From contig DLOP01000180.1 in assembly GCA_002478505.1 (NCBI GenBank), positions 19,443 through 37,666 on the forward strand: a stretch of DNA of 18,224 nucleotides, written 5' to 3'. The notes under the pieces are model-generated. The model was not told where the DNA came from. It did no database searches and saw nothing but the letters and a program-made list of their open reading frames with translations. Shown one piece after another: positions 7,339 through 15,300 of the stretch. How positions within the stretch are numbered: position 1 is the stretch's first letter; every line of letters begins with the position of its first letter. A program made the translations under genes and the position numbers. The stretch comes from Lachnospiraceae bacterium UBA7481. Lineage in GTDB: Bacteria > Bacillota > Clostridia > Lachnospirales > Lachnospiraceae.

Positions 7339-8232
7339 TAACAGCCGCTCAATATCCAGAACGCCCCAGCCCTGTAGATTCCAAGGTTCATTGACGTCCC
7401 GTGCCGCATGCTGCAGCCGCGCTATCAACTGCTGCGAGGAAAGATACCGCTCTGCCAGCAGCATTGCCGCCGCGCCGGTAACCACAGCAGTTGCCATGGA
7501 AGTTCCGCTTTTGGTGCAATATGCTTTCCTGTGTCCCTGCCTGTATCTGTGGTAACAGGAGATAATGTCCGTTCCGGGTGCAACCAGATCCGGCTTTTTC
7601 AGGGAATACCTGCTGGGACCTCTGGCAGAATATTCGGAACAGCTTCTTCCGCTCTTTCCTTTATATCCAAAGTCATAACAGCCCACCGAAATCACATCAT
7701 CCCCTTCGCCAAGGGCGGACAGCGTCATAGGTTCCGGACCATTGTTTCCTGCTGCGGTGATGACCAGGATATCTTCCTGATACAGTCTGCTGATCGCCTG
7801 CTGCATAAGCTTTCTTTTGTCGCTGCTGACATGATTTTCCATCCCAATGGAAATATTGACAATCCTTATATGATATCGCTTCCTGTTCCGGTAGATCCAA
7901 TCCAATGCGTCCAGCAGATGCGCTGCCGCTCCGCCTCCCTTTTCATCCAGTATTTTCATTGCAATAATCTTCGCAGACGGAATGACGCCTTCATAAGCTC
8001 CGTTGGAAAGCCTGCCGCTGCCACAGATGATCCCCGCCACATGAGTTCCATGTCCAAAATCATCATAAGGCGTTTTTTTTCCTCCCACCACGTCATGAAA
8101 GGCAACGATATTTTGCGCAATATCCGGATGTCTTTCCACGCCGGAATCAAGAATTGCAATTGAAAAATCACACGGATGATGCCGAAGCTTTGCGTAATCA
8201 TCCAGATGAAGTAAAGCGCGTACCCGTTTCAT
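7333..8232 (-). CDS. S8 family subtilisin-like serine protease, no signal peptide
   Basis: 299-residue subtilase. The catalytic triad is in order: Asp29 (AILDSGVERHPD), His61 (FGHGTHVAG) and Ser245 (SGTSMATAV); the oxyanion Asn is Asn163 (TAAGNNGP). There is no signal peptide, membrane segment or long propeptide before the Asp motif, so it should act in the cytoplasm or be exported by an unseen route. This layout resembles the short intracellular-type subtilases common in Clostridia. The usual Pro after GTSMA(T/S) is Ala here (GTSMATAVV). The ATG at 8232 has only a weak purine-rich ribosome binding site (GGAAGAAG) ten bases upstream. Three hairpins lie just before it and the palindrome at 7273-7338 covers its stop. 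The substrate is unknown. Confidence 0.93.
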   Translation of the reverse strand: MKRVRALLHLDDYAKLRHHPCDFSIAILDSGVERHPDIAQNIVAFHDVVGGKKTPYDDFGHGTHVAGIICGSGRLSNGAYEGVIPSAKIIAMKILDEKGGGAAAHLLDALDWIYRNRKRYHIRIVNISIGMENHVSSDKRKLMQQAISRLYQEDILVITAAGNNGPEPMTLSALGEGDDVISVGCYDFGYKGKSGRSCSEYSARGPSRYSLKKPDLVAPGTDIISCYHRYRQGHRKAYCTKSGTSMATAVVTGAAAMLLAERYLSSQQLIARLQHAARDVNEPWNLQGWGVLDIERLLV

Positions 8233-8249
8233 CAGCTGTCTTCTTCCGA

Positions 8250-8330
8250 TATTTTCTCATAATCAATATATGAGAAAATATGCAAATCGTACCTTTCAGA
8301 ACGATTTGTCAAGGACGATAATTTTATCGT
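8250..8330. repeat. three consecutive inverted repeats upstream of the S8 protease
   Basis: A perfect 12-bp stem TATTTTCTCATA (8250-8261) with TATGAGAAAATA (8269-8280) lies 18-48 bases before the protease start. Next comes CAAATCGT (8283-8290) with ACGATTTG (8301-8308), then ACGATAA (8315-8321) with TTATCGT (8324-8330). The last two overlap the end of the TnpW-like gene. They may be transcript ends, operators or mobile-element end structures. None shows a clear terminator T-run on the minus strand. Confidence 0.5.
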
Positions 8331-8451
8331 TCATGCTTTCCCTGCTTTGTCGGCTGTAATGAAATGATACGTCATAGGTGGTGTTGCCTATTTTGGGGGT
8401 AAAGCCTTTGCGCTTTTCCTGCGCTCTCTTGGTGATGTCTGTTTTCTTCAT
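8296..8451 (-). CDS. TnpW-like transposon-encoded small protein, probably altered at its end
   Basis: 51 codons, too short for many gene callers. ATG at 8449-8451 is preceded by AAAGGAG at 6-base spacing, a strong translation signal. The protein reads MKKTDITKRAQEKRKGF, then TPKIGNTTYDVSFHYSR, then QSRESMNDKIIVLDKSF. The block KIG-TTY-V---(H/Y)(F/Y)S--S-E---DKI is what I recall of the TnpW family carried by Tn4451/Tn5397-type clostridial mobilisable elements. In those proteins DKI(I/L) is normally followed by RLI and a longer tail; here it goes to VLDKSF and a stop, suggesting truncation or frameshift in a remnant. No recombinase (TnpX) gene is in the window. TnpW function is unknown. Confidence 0.7.
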   Translation of the reverse strand: MKKTDITKRAQEKRKGFTPKIGNTTYDVSFHYSRQSRESMNDKIIVLDKSF

Positions 8452-8474
8452 TCTCGGCTCCTTTACATAAAAGT

Positions 8475-8504
8475 AGAGCGCATAGATTGTTTTCTATACG
8501 CTCT
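8475..8504. repeat. hairpin in the leader of the TnpW-like gene
   Basis: AGAGCGCATAGA (8475-8486) pairs with TCTATACGCTCT (8493-8504), a 12-base stem with one mismatch and a 6-base loop. It lies about 10 bases upstream of the TnpW-like ribosome binding site, followed on the minus strand by ACTTTTATG. It could be a terminator or attenuator coming from the original mobile element, or a leader control hairpin. Confidence 0.6.
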
Positions 8505-8562
8505 GACGCTGTGTTACTTATTCAGTTATGATTGTGGTAATGGTAGTTTCGACAACTGGAAT

Positions 8563-9213
8563 TTATCTGCATAATGTCCTAATAAGATTTTTATATCTTT
8601 CAGTTTGGTTATCAATATCTTCCTGCGTTACTCCGTAATATTTATGCAGACGTATCATCAACTCGTTCAAATCTTTTACCGCTTTATCTCCGCCGGCTCC
8701 TCCACCGATATATCCATACTTCGTCTCAATTACAACATTCAATCTTTCATTTATATCCGAATATTCCTTAATATACTTATGCATATCAATATCAAATAAC
8801 TCTTTCGGAACAGCCATAGCACGCTGTAATTGCTCTTTGCATTTTCCCAAGTATTCCATTACTGCTTCTGGTTCTTCGCTTTCAAGCGGAGAGCGTTTAG
8901 CATATTCCCCAAGTAATTCCGGCTTATATTGCAAAATGAAAGATGCCCGTAACTGTTTATATTCTTCTGTCACCTCAACTGAATCCCTATCAAGTTCTAC
9001 TAAGCCACATTCATTTACCGCAAATGCAAGCACCTCCTCCATAGAATGATGACTCTCTGATGTAATCATTTTTTCAATACGTTTCTTCTTGCGGTTGTAT
9101 TTGATTTTATGAAATCGTTGCTTAAGAGTACGTTTTTTTGTATTCTTAAGTATAAAAACAGATGTGGGTCCATCTTCACCATTAATCCGATATTTTTTAT
9201 TCCCTTTTCTCAT
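8563..9213 (-). CDS. unknown protein with N-terminal NGEDGPTSVF motif
   Basis: 216 residues, function unknown. ATG at 9213 has AAGGTG just upstream. Residues 11-20 read NGEDGPTSVF, similar to the GGADGPT(S/A)IF motif known from sodium-pumping decarboxylase beta subunits, but there are no membrane segments, so it is not that enzyme. Residues 24-50 are strongly basic (KRTLKQRFHKIKYNRKKKR). The rest looks helical with a mixed acidic/basic character, a glycine cluster YGYIGGGAGGDKAV near residue 170, and an end YYGVTQEDIDNQTERY. I recall similar gut-clostridial proteins with the same N-terminal motif, basic stretch and C-terminal block, so a widespread uncharacterised family is likely. It is AT-richer than the housekeeping genes and sits next to the TnpW-like remnant, which suggests acquired DNA. 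A secreted or processed peptide-like start is possible but speculative. Confidence 0.82.
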   Translation of the reverse strand: MRKGNKKYRINGEDGPTSVFILKNTKKRTLKQRFHKIKYNRKKKRIEKMITSESHHSMEEVLAFAVNECGLVELDRDSVEVTEEYKQLRASFILQYKPELLGEYAKRSPLESEEPEAVMEYLGKCKEQLQRAMAVPKELFDIDMHKYIKEYSDINERLNVVIETKYGYIGGGAGGDKAVKDLNELMIRLHKYYGVTQEDIDNQTERYKNLIRTLCR

Positions 9214-9321
9214 TCTTCACCTTTTTCAAACTATATTCACCAAAACCTGTTATCCGTAAATTCCCGATTTGTACCTTTAACAGGATACCACAATCACACC
9301 CATATTTCTATTGAATTTTTA

Positions 9322-9378
9322 TTAAATTTGTTCCTCCCTCCGTTTAATTTTGCTCTGCTGCAATTTGACCGTTTTCAT
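9322..9378 (-). other. 18-codon reading frame overlapping the Fe-S fragment
   Basis: ATG at 9376-9378 overlaps the stop of the Fe-S fragment (ATGA) and has GGAG 7 bases upstream. It encodes only MKTVKLQQSKIKRREEQI. Such overlap is typical of a true downstream gene in an operon, so this may be the stub of a gene whose body was lost. A second strong GGAGGGAGG lies near its end, yet no start codon follows at a workable distance. The rest of 9214-9321 shows only a 7-bp inverted repeat (9246-9252 with 9278-9284). Confidence 0.25.
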
Positions 9379-9500
9379 GATAAGTCTCCTTTACAAATTG
9401 AAATTTTTTGCCTGCAACTCTTTTGTATAACAGAATTGTCTTGTATCGCCAATACAGGACAGGAATCTAAACATTTAGTACATCCTGGTATACATATTAT
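9375..9500 (-). pseudogene. tail of a 4Fe-4S ferredoxin-type protein, front missing
   Basis: Directly after the phosphotransferase stop, in the same frame, 41 codons read IICIPGCTKCLDSCP, VLAIQDNSVIQKSCRQ, KISICKGDLS and stop. The C-x2-C-x3-C-P pattern (Cys7, Cys10, Cys14, Pro15) followed by a hydrophobic AI and later cysteines is a classic [4Fe-4S] ferredoxin-like half-cluster. There is no start codon and no N-terminal body, so this is the 3' end of a lost gene (an Fe-S oxidoreductase or epoxyqueuosine-reductase-like protein are candidates). Its removal probably accompanied insertion of the phosphotransferase gene or a deletion. Confidence 0.55.
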
Positions 9501-10454
9501 TTAATTCAACTTCTCAAATTGTTTCACTAATACTTCCGTTGTCCAATTATATTGATCCATAGTCTCATACTTTCTATATCCACACTCTATTGTCATCGAA
9601 AGCATAAGATAAATATCGTACCATAATGCTCTTCTGCATTGATGTTCATTTAATGATTCAATGCCATAGCCCTCTTGAAATCCGAGATTAGGTGCATATG
9701 TTCTAAATCCTACCTCCATCAATGGATCTGCCCACAAAACTCTTTCCCAGTCAATAATTCCTACAACATTACCTTTTTCAACAAAAATATTCCCATCCCA
9801 ACAATCCCAATGAACAAAGCCCGGCTCTGATACTTCCTCAAAAACAGCCTTGTCTCGTTCTAATTTTCTAATCAGTTCATCGGGTGATATCTTTATATCC
9901 ACATTCACCCGCTTTCTATCTTCCAACAGGGCTTCCATCATCTTATAAAATACAGAATACCACTCTGCCCCTTGATATTCCGGCAGCCCCGGATAACCAA
10001 AGCAAGGGCATGGAATGCTGTTTACGGAATGAATCATTCTGCCGGTCTCATTGTAGATACGATCTATTTGTTCGGAAGTAAGGGTCTCTTTAATTGAATT
10101 CAAACTTTCGCCACTGAGTTTTTCCATGAAAAAATATGGGGATTCACAAATTGTACCACTGTCATCATAGCCATATATCTTTGCAACAGGCACGTTACAA
10201 TTTTCTCTTACAATCCTCATCGCTTGTACTTCACTATACATAATATTTTGTTCATAAGTCATAACCCTGACTTCTTTTGACGGAGCAATTTTCAATACCG
10301 TTTTCTTACCATTAGTAAGCTCTACTTCATACGCAACATTGAAATAGCCTTCTGTAAGTTCTTTGTAATCTTTCAGTTCCAGTGGTGCAAAAAACTTTTT
10401 CACCATTATCCTTATTGTATCCCTGTTTTGCCTGTTCTTTGTTACACTCTCCAT
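9501..10454 (-). CDS. aminoglycoside/choline-kinase-like phosphotransferase (APH family)
   Basis: 317-residue kinase-fold protein. Visible signatures are the ATP-binding lysine in TVLKIAPS, the catalytic loop VHWDCWDGN (H-x-D-x4-N) and the metal-binding motif GIIDWERVLWADP. These define the APH family, which includes aminoglycoside and macrolide kinases and many metabolic kinases of small alcohols. The substrate cannot be told, and resistance should not be assumed. The frame is open to a TTG at 10469, but the ATG at 10454 has GGAG 9 bases upstream and is preferred. Base composition is AT-richer than the neighbours on both sides. It follows the terminator of the LRR operon, so it needs its own promoter; a weak candidate is at 10504-10533. 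Downstream lies the Fe-S fragment, supporting insertion or deletion here. Confidence 0.88.
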   Translation of the reverse strand: MESVTKNRQNRDTIRIMVKKFFAPLELKDYKELTEGYFNVAYEVELTNGKKTVLKIAPSKEVRVMTYEQNIMYSEVQAMRIVRENCNVPVAKIYGYDDSGTICESPYFFMEKLSGESLNSIKETLTSEQIDRIYNETGRMIHSVNSIPCPCFGYPGLPEYQGAEWYSVFYKMMEALLEDRKRVNVDIKISPDELIRKLERDKAVFEEVSEPGFVHWDCWDGNIFVEKGNVVGIIDWERVLWADPLMEVGFRTYAPNLGFQEGYGIESLNEHQCRRALWYDIYLMLSMTIECGYRKYETMDQYNWTTEVLVKQFEKLN

Positions 10455-10503
10455 GGTACTTATCTCCAATTATCTGAATAATGGTTCCTGCTCTAATAGT
10501 TTG

Positions 10504-10533
10504 ATTATTCTTCCCGTTCCGTTCCCTTCGCAA
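10504..10533 (-). promoter_or_regulatory. weak candidate promoter for the phosphotransferase gene
   Basis: Minus strand TTGCGA (10528-10533) and AATAAT (10504-10509) with an 18-base spacer: four and five matches to the consensus hexamers. It is placed about 50 bases before the ATG and after the LRR terminator, where a promoter is needed. Chance matches of this quality are common in AT-rich DNA. Confidence 0.3.
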
Positions 10534-10581
10534 CACTTTGAAAGTCTATCGAATCATTCCTGTTCTATTAAACGGTAATGC

Positions 10582-10609
10582 AAAAAGCAGCTCCTGATGA
10601 GCCGCTTTT
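10582..10609. terminator. rho-independent terminator after the LRR genes
   Basis: Minus-strand AAAAGCGGCTC (10599-10609) pairs with GAGCTGCTTTT (10583-10593): an 11-bp stem with one G-U pair and a 5-base loop, running into five T at 10582-10586. It lies just after the stop of the 562-residue LRR protein. Near symmetry means it could also stop transcription from the other direction. Confidence 0.88.
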
Positions 10610-10614
10610 ATCGT

Positions 10615-12303
10615 TTATTCAAATGCTGTTGTATCCTGATATACCGTATCCGACAGCCCTGTCTTTTCCGTAAGGTTATCACATCCGGCAAATGCATAGC
10701 TGCCGATGGATCTTAGCCCCGCAGGGAATGTTACCGAAGTCAGTTCATGATGATCACGGAATACGCTGGACGCAATATATTTTACACTCTCCGGGATCAC
10801 GATTGCCGCGTCGGAGCCCTTATAGGAGATCAGGACACCGTCTCCGACGATCAGATAATCCCCTGTATCCGGTGAACTACGCCAATTTTCCAGCCACGGT
10901 GTATGCTCAAATGCATAAGCCTCAACATTCGTCACAGTAGAAGGAATCGTCACCTCCGTAAGCTGATCACAGTGATAAAATGCGCCATAAGAAACCGTCC
11001 GCAGACCTTCCGGAAGGATCGCCTGCGTCAGTCCGCTTCTGGCAAACGCCAGCTGTCCAATCACCTCGACCGGATCAGACGCTGTGAAATCAAAGACAGC
11101 CAGATCCGACTGATTATAATAGGCATAATCCGCAATGGCCGATAATGTCACGCTTTCCTGACTGCCGCTTAAGGTAGAACCATCCGTTACAACCATATTG
11201 CCCGCCATCACAAATACCCTGTCAGATACGATCCTTGCGCCGCCCAGCACGACGTCATCTGTTGTCTGATAAGACGTTCCGGCAGAATGATTTCCTGTAA
11301 CGGCATTATGACCGGACATGTTATCTTTCCCATCTGTCGATTTTGTGCCGGAAGCGATATGCTGCGCTGACTGTTCCGCTTTTCCTTCATCAAAATAAGA
11401 AATTTGATAAACAGGCGAATGATTGGTCCCAAACCCATGGGTTGCTGCATATCCTTCTACATAAGAGCCTGCATCGCAGACGAATAAGGCTTCTTTATTG
11501 CAACTGTCAAATGCGGTATCGTGAATCTCAGTAACCGACACCGGAAAGATAACCTGCTTTAACGACCGGCAGCCGTCAAACGCTTTCAGGCCAATTGTAC
11601 ATAACGGCGCATTGATCGTCACCGTCTCTATGCTTCCCGCATCCGCAACCGCATAATCCGGAATCCTTGTCAACCCTGAAGAAAACGTAATATCCTCTAA
11701 TTGATCACATCCCCAGAACGCATAACGCACAATATCGGTAACCGTATCCGGCATCCGGTACTGACGCCCCTGTCTGCCGGCAAGATACTGATAGATCTTA
11801 CTTTGGGACGCATCATAAATGACACCGTCCACACAGGTAAAATATTTATTATTGGCAGAGATACGAACACTGGACAGACTGTCGCAGTCGGCAAATGCTC
11901 CGCTTCCAAGCGCTCTCAGACCTGACCCGATGGTCACGGACTGCAGATTAACGCAATGGTTAAATGCGGAATCGCCCACCGTAGTAACCGCATTGGGCAA
12001 AGTAATCTTCTGCAGGGCGGTACAATCCGCAAATGCCCCATAGCTGATCTCTATCACGGTGTCCGGCAGTTTCACTTCGGTAATATTAGGATTGGAAGCA
12101 AACGCCCCCCTGCCGATCACCTCTATCCCGTCAGGGACCGTTACCACCATATCCGTTCCGGTGTAGCCAACCAGTTCTTTGCCATTCACATTAAAATCAA
12201 CGCCAGCGGACGCTGCCTTTGAACTGACATAGCCACCGATCAACATAACAGCCAGTGCCGCTGCTGCGGGAATCCCCAAAATCCATTTTAATCTCTGCCG
12301 CAT
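10615..12303 (-). CDS. secreted LRR_5 (BspA-type) repeat protein without anchor
   Basis: 562 residues. The chosen ATG at 12303 has GGAGGA five bases upstream; the frame extends to 12342 without such a signal. Signal peptide: MRQRLKW, hydrophobic core ILGIPAAAALAVMLIGGYV, likely cut near SKAASA (about residue 32). Two blocks of BspA-type leucine-rich repeats follow, with the recurring pattern (I/V)G-x-x-AFxxCxxLxxVxIPxxVxxI. Examples are EVIGRGAFASNPNITEV, TVGDSAFNHCVNLQSV and SIGSYAFAGCDNL. The blocks (about 40-300 and 385-560) are separated by a Ser/Gly/Thr/His-rich linker around 11235-11350. There is no LPXTG-like motif or C-terminal membrane segment, so it is probably released or held non-covalently. 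It is a paralogue of the much larger upstream gene and ends the operon. Such repeats often bind proteins or matrix, but the ligand is unknown. Confidence 0.92.
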   Translation of the reverse strand: MRQRLKWILGIPAAAALAVMLIGGYVSSKAASAGVDFNVNGKELVGYTGTDMVVTVPDGIEVIGRGAFASNPNITEVKLPDTVIEISYGAFADCTALQKITLPNAVTTVGDSAFNHCVNLQSVTIGSGLRALGSGAFADCDSLSSVRISANNKYFTCVDGVIYDASQSKIYQYLAGRQGRQYRMPDTVTDIVRYAFWGCDQLEDITFSSGLTRIPDYAVADAGSIETVTINAPLCTIGLKAFDGCRSLKQVIFPVSVTEIHDTAFDSCNKEALFVCDAGSYVEGYAATHGFGTNHSPVYQISYFDEGKAEQSAQHIASGTKSTDGKDNMSGHNAVTGNHSAGTSYQTTDDVVLGGARIVSDRVFVMAGNMVVTDGSTLSGSQESVTLSAIADYAYYNQSDLAVFDFTASDPVEVIGQLAFARSGLTQAILPEGLRTVSYGAFYHCDQLTEVTIPSTVTNVEAYAFEHTPWLENWRSSPDTGDYLIVGDGVLISYKGSDAAIVIPESVKYIASSVFRDHHELTSVTFPAGLRSIGSYAFAGCDNLTEKTGLSDTVYQDTTAFE

Positions 12304-12325
12304 ATACTTCCTCCATATGCTAATA

Positions 12326-12370
12326 AAGTTCCAGTCCGGCATCTTATCACAAAATACCGGACCGGAAACT
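12326..12370. repeat. stem-loop between the two LRR genes
   Basis: AAGTTCCAGTCCGG (12326-12339) and CCGGACCGGAAACT (12357-12370) form a 14-base stem with one mismatch and two G-U pairs on the minus-strand RNA, with a 17-base loop. No clean T-run follows (AACTTTATTAG). It may be a weak attenuator or an mRNA-stability element setting the level of the small LRR protein relative to the large one. Confidence 0.5.
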
Positions 12371-12382
12371 GCTTAGAACAAC

Positions 12383-15300
12383 TTAAACAGGTACTTTCCT
12401 CTTATCCTTCCAAGTAAACAATACGCCTGAAATACATGCCAGACCAATCGCCAAAAACCACTTCGGATGGATATCCCCCGTCTTAGGCGTCGTATCTGTT
12501 ACGCCGGACACAAGATTGTTCGTATTCACATAGATCGCATACGGTGAAAAATGCGTCGCCGTAAACTGCATACACGGAACACCGTCAATCGTCGTAAACT
12601 TCACTGCCATAGGATCAAGTACGCCGTTAACGACACCTGCCGCCATATTGTTGCCGGCATAAGGCACCAGTTCGTCCGGGATCGGTATGGTAATGTTGAC
12701 CGCAAGACCCGCTGTATTCTCGATCTTACGTGTACCGGTCTCATCATACAATGAAATATCAAATCCTACAAACCGGATGTTGCTTAAATCTCCATACTGT
12801 GCCCTGAGCGCCTGCTCGACTGCCGCCTTTGCCGCCGCGCTGTCTGTGATCTTTACTACAAAATTGTCTGTAGATCCTGACACTGTTGCAGAAGCAAGGT
12901 TCTTGTTATTGTTGTCGATCGAGCTTGTCGTAACAGTCACGTCCGTACCGCCTCCGGACGGATTACGGGTTCCGCCACCGGAAGAAGTATTATTACTGTT
13001 GTTATTTTTATTACTCGTGTTGTTAGAGGTGCTGTTCTGGCTTACCCGGTTAGAGGACGCCGAAGGCGTCTTATAGGTAGCCGTCACCTTCACTTCATGC
13101 GTCGGCATAATAAACGTCGTGGACGCGCCAAAGGCATTGGAAAAACCGATATCCGTATTGGACGTCGTCCAACGGTCAAATACCTTGCCCGACGGCGCCG
13201 CATACGCAGTGATCGTAACTACGCTGCCCGGTGCATAATAGCCGCCGCCCGCGCCATTTTCTACAATAACATTATATCGGCCTTTATTATCCGATACGGA
13301 ATTGCCTGACGCGGAATTGCCTGACGCAGAACCGTTGGAGCCGTTATTACCATTAGAACCGTTATTTCCATCGGAACCACTGCCGCCATTATTTCCACTA
13401 TTTCCGCTTCCGCCCGAACCGTTCGGCTGATTTGCGCTTGGGGTATTGCTGCCATTCAACGAGAACGTAGCAACTGCCATACGGTCTTCCCGGACATTGG
13501 ATATCCTGTCCGGATGATCAAAGTTCCAGCCGCTGAACTGATAACCGCTGTGCATTGCCAGCTTCGGCGTTGGGTCTGTCTCGGGATAGTATCCGTTGTA
13601 GCCGCCCATTACTTCAATCTTCTGATAAAGCGTCATGTCATCGTTATAATAAGTAATCGTGTAAGTCTGGGAAGTAACAGGATTTTTAAAGATTGCAACT
13701 GCGCTCCGATTCTCTGTTACTTCGTAGATCGTATCAACGCCATCCCTAAATAACCACCCGTCAAATTCATAACCCTGCTGGCTGGGAAGAAGCGGTACAG
13801 GATTAGTTCTCGGATACGAACCATCCTTGCCCTTATCTACCTCAAAGGACGCAAATACCGTACCGTCATCATTATAATATGTGATGGTAAAGACCTCCCC
13901 CGGAAACCGAGTGTATATATTATTAAATTTATTATGATCCGGATCTCCGTATTTGCCAATGATCATCTCACAGTTCCGCTGAATCCATAACGTGATCCGC
14001 GAACTTATATTATCAAAGGCATCATCCGATATCATGCAATCATGCGGAATCGTTACCGACAGTGAAGCTGCATTTTTTTCAAACGCCTTCTTGCCAATTG
14101 ACCTGATCGTATCCGGCAGTACCACCACACCTAACTTACTACATCCCTTAAAAGTCTCATCAGGAAGATCAACAATAGATGTTGTCGAAAGGTCAACCTC
14201 AGAAATTCCCTGACAATTGGTAAATATATGCCCGCCCAATCTTGACACGCTTTCTAACAGCGGATCATTTGCTGCATTTACCAAAAATTCGGTCTGTCCT
14301 CCCTCCATACCTCTTTTCGGCAGACAGATATTCAATTCATAAGTGCCATCATCCAGCGCCTCATATAATAAATAGTTATCAAAGACATACTTTGTACTAC
14401 CACCGGTTCCGATCGCATTCAAAGCGGTACAGTTCTGGAACGCGGCATCCCCGATCTCTCTACAGGCATCAGAAATAACTACAGATTGTAACCGTTCACA
14501 GCTGTCAAATGCATAGTCTGGAATTGATGTTACTCCCGGCATAGCAACCGACAGAATCCAGTCATTTCCTTTGGAGTCATATTTACTATAATTCTCATCT
14601 CCATAAGCCATTAAAGCAAGATCATCATGATAATAGCCTGAGAAGAGTCCCGGATGATATCCGCCCTTCTCTGCATAAACTTCACTCATATATTTACCGG
14701 CGATGTCCCCTGATTCAGCACTGGGCATTTGCAGATTATCATTCGAATATATACCTCTCCGGTCATAAGCATTGCCGGAAACGGAATTAAGGGAAGCACT
14801 TCCCATCCAAGTATCAGAATCATCAATATAGCGCCAGTTTTTCTGATTCAGATTATTGCTATTGTTTTCCAGGAAAGACTTCACATCAATAGATGTAACC
14901 TCCTCCGGGAATGTCAGATACATTGTTGCCCTTAAAAGTGCACGTTCATCATCGTTTAATCCCAAATTATTCTGATGTTTAATAATCGTCTCCGCGGGGA
15001 GATCATAGTAATGCGGGTAATCAATCAGAAGATTCTCCCCTGTCATTTCATCCCTGATCACATATAATTTATTCGGCGCCGGAGATTCATAACAGATACT
15101 GACACTGTCCGAATTGATTCTATGGCTGCTACTATTCATCGCATACTCAAAAGGTGCATATCCCGCTTCAATCTCACCCTCAAAGTACAGTTTGTCACTT
15201 GTGGTATAGAACGCATTGTCAGCAATATCCGTTAATGTACTATAGGAATAAGGCCGCTTCCATGTTACATGTTCCAGTTGCGGACATTCGCCAAAAGCAT

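Noticed and set aside
7408..8163. Long plus-strand open frame of 251 codons
   Set aside because: It lies wholly antisense to the S8 protease, whose catalytic motifs are unmistakable; the plus-strand product shows no recognisable features.
8563..9213. Sodium-translocating decarboxylase beta subunit
   Set aside because: Only the short NGEDGPTSVF motif is similar; the protein lacks the many membrane segments of that subunit.
13280..13400. CRISPR-like array in the repetitive stretch
   Set aside because: The repeats are short, in-frame Gly/Ser/Asn codons inside a continuous coding region with no unique spacers.
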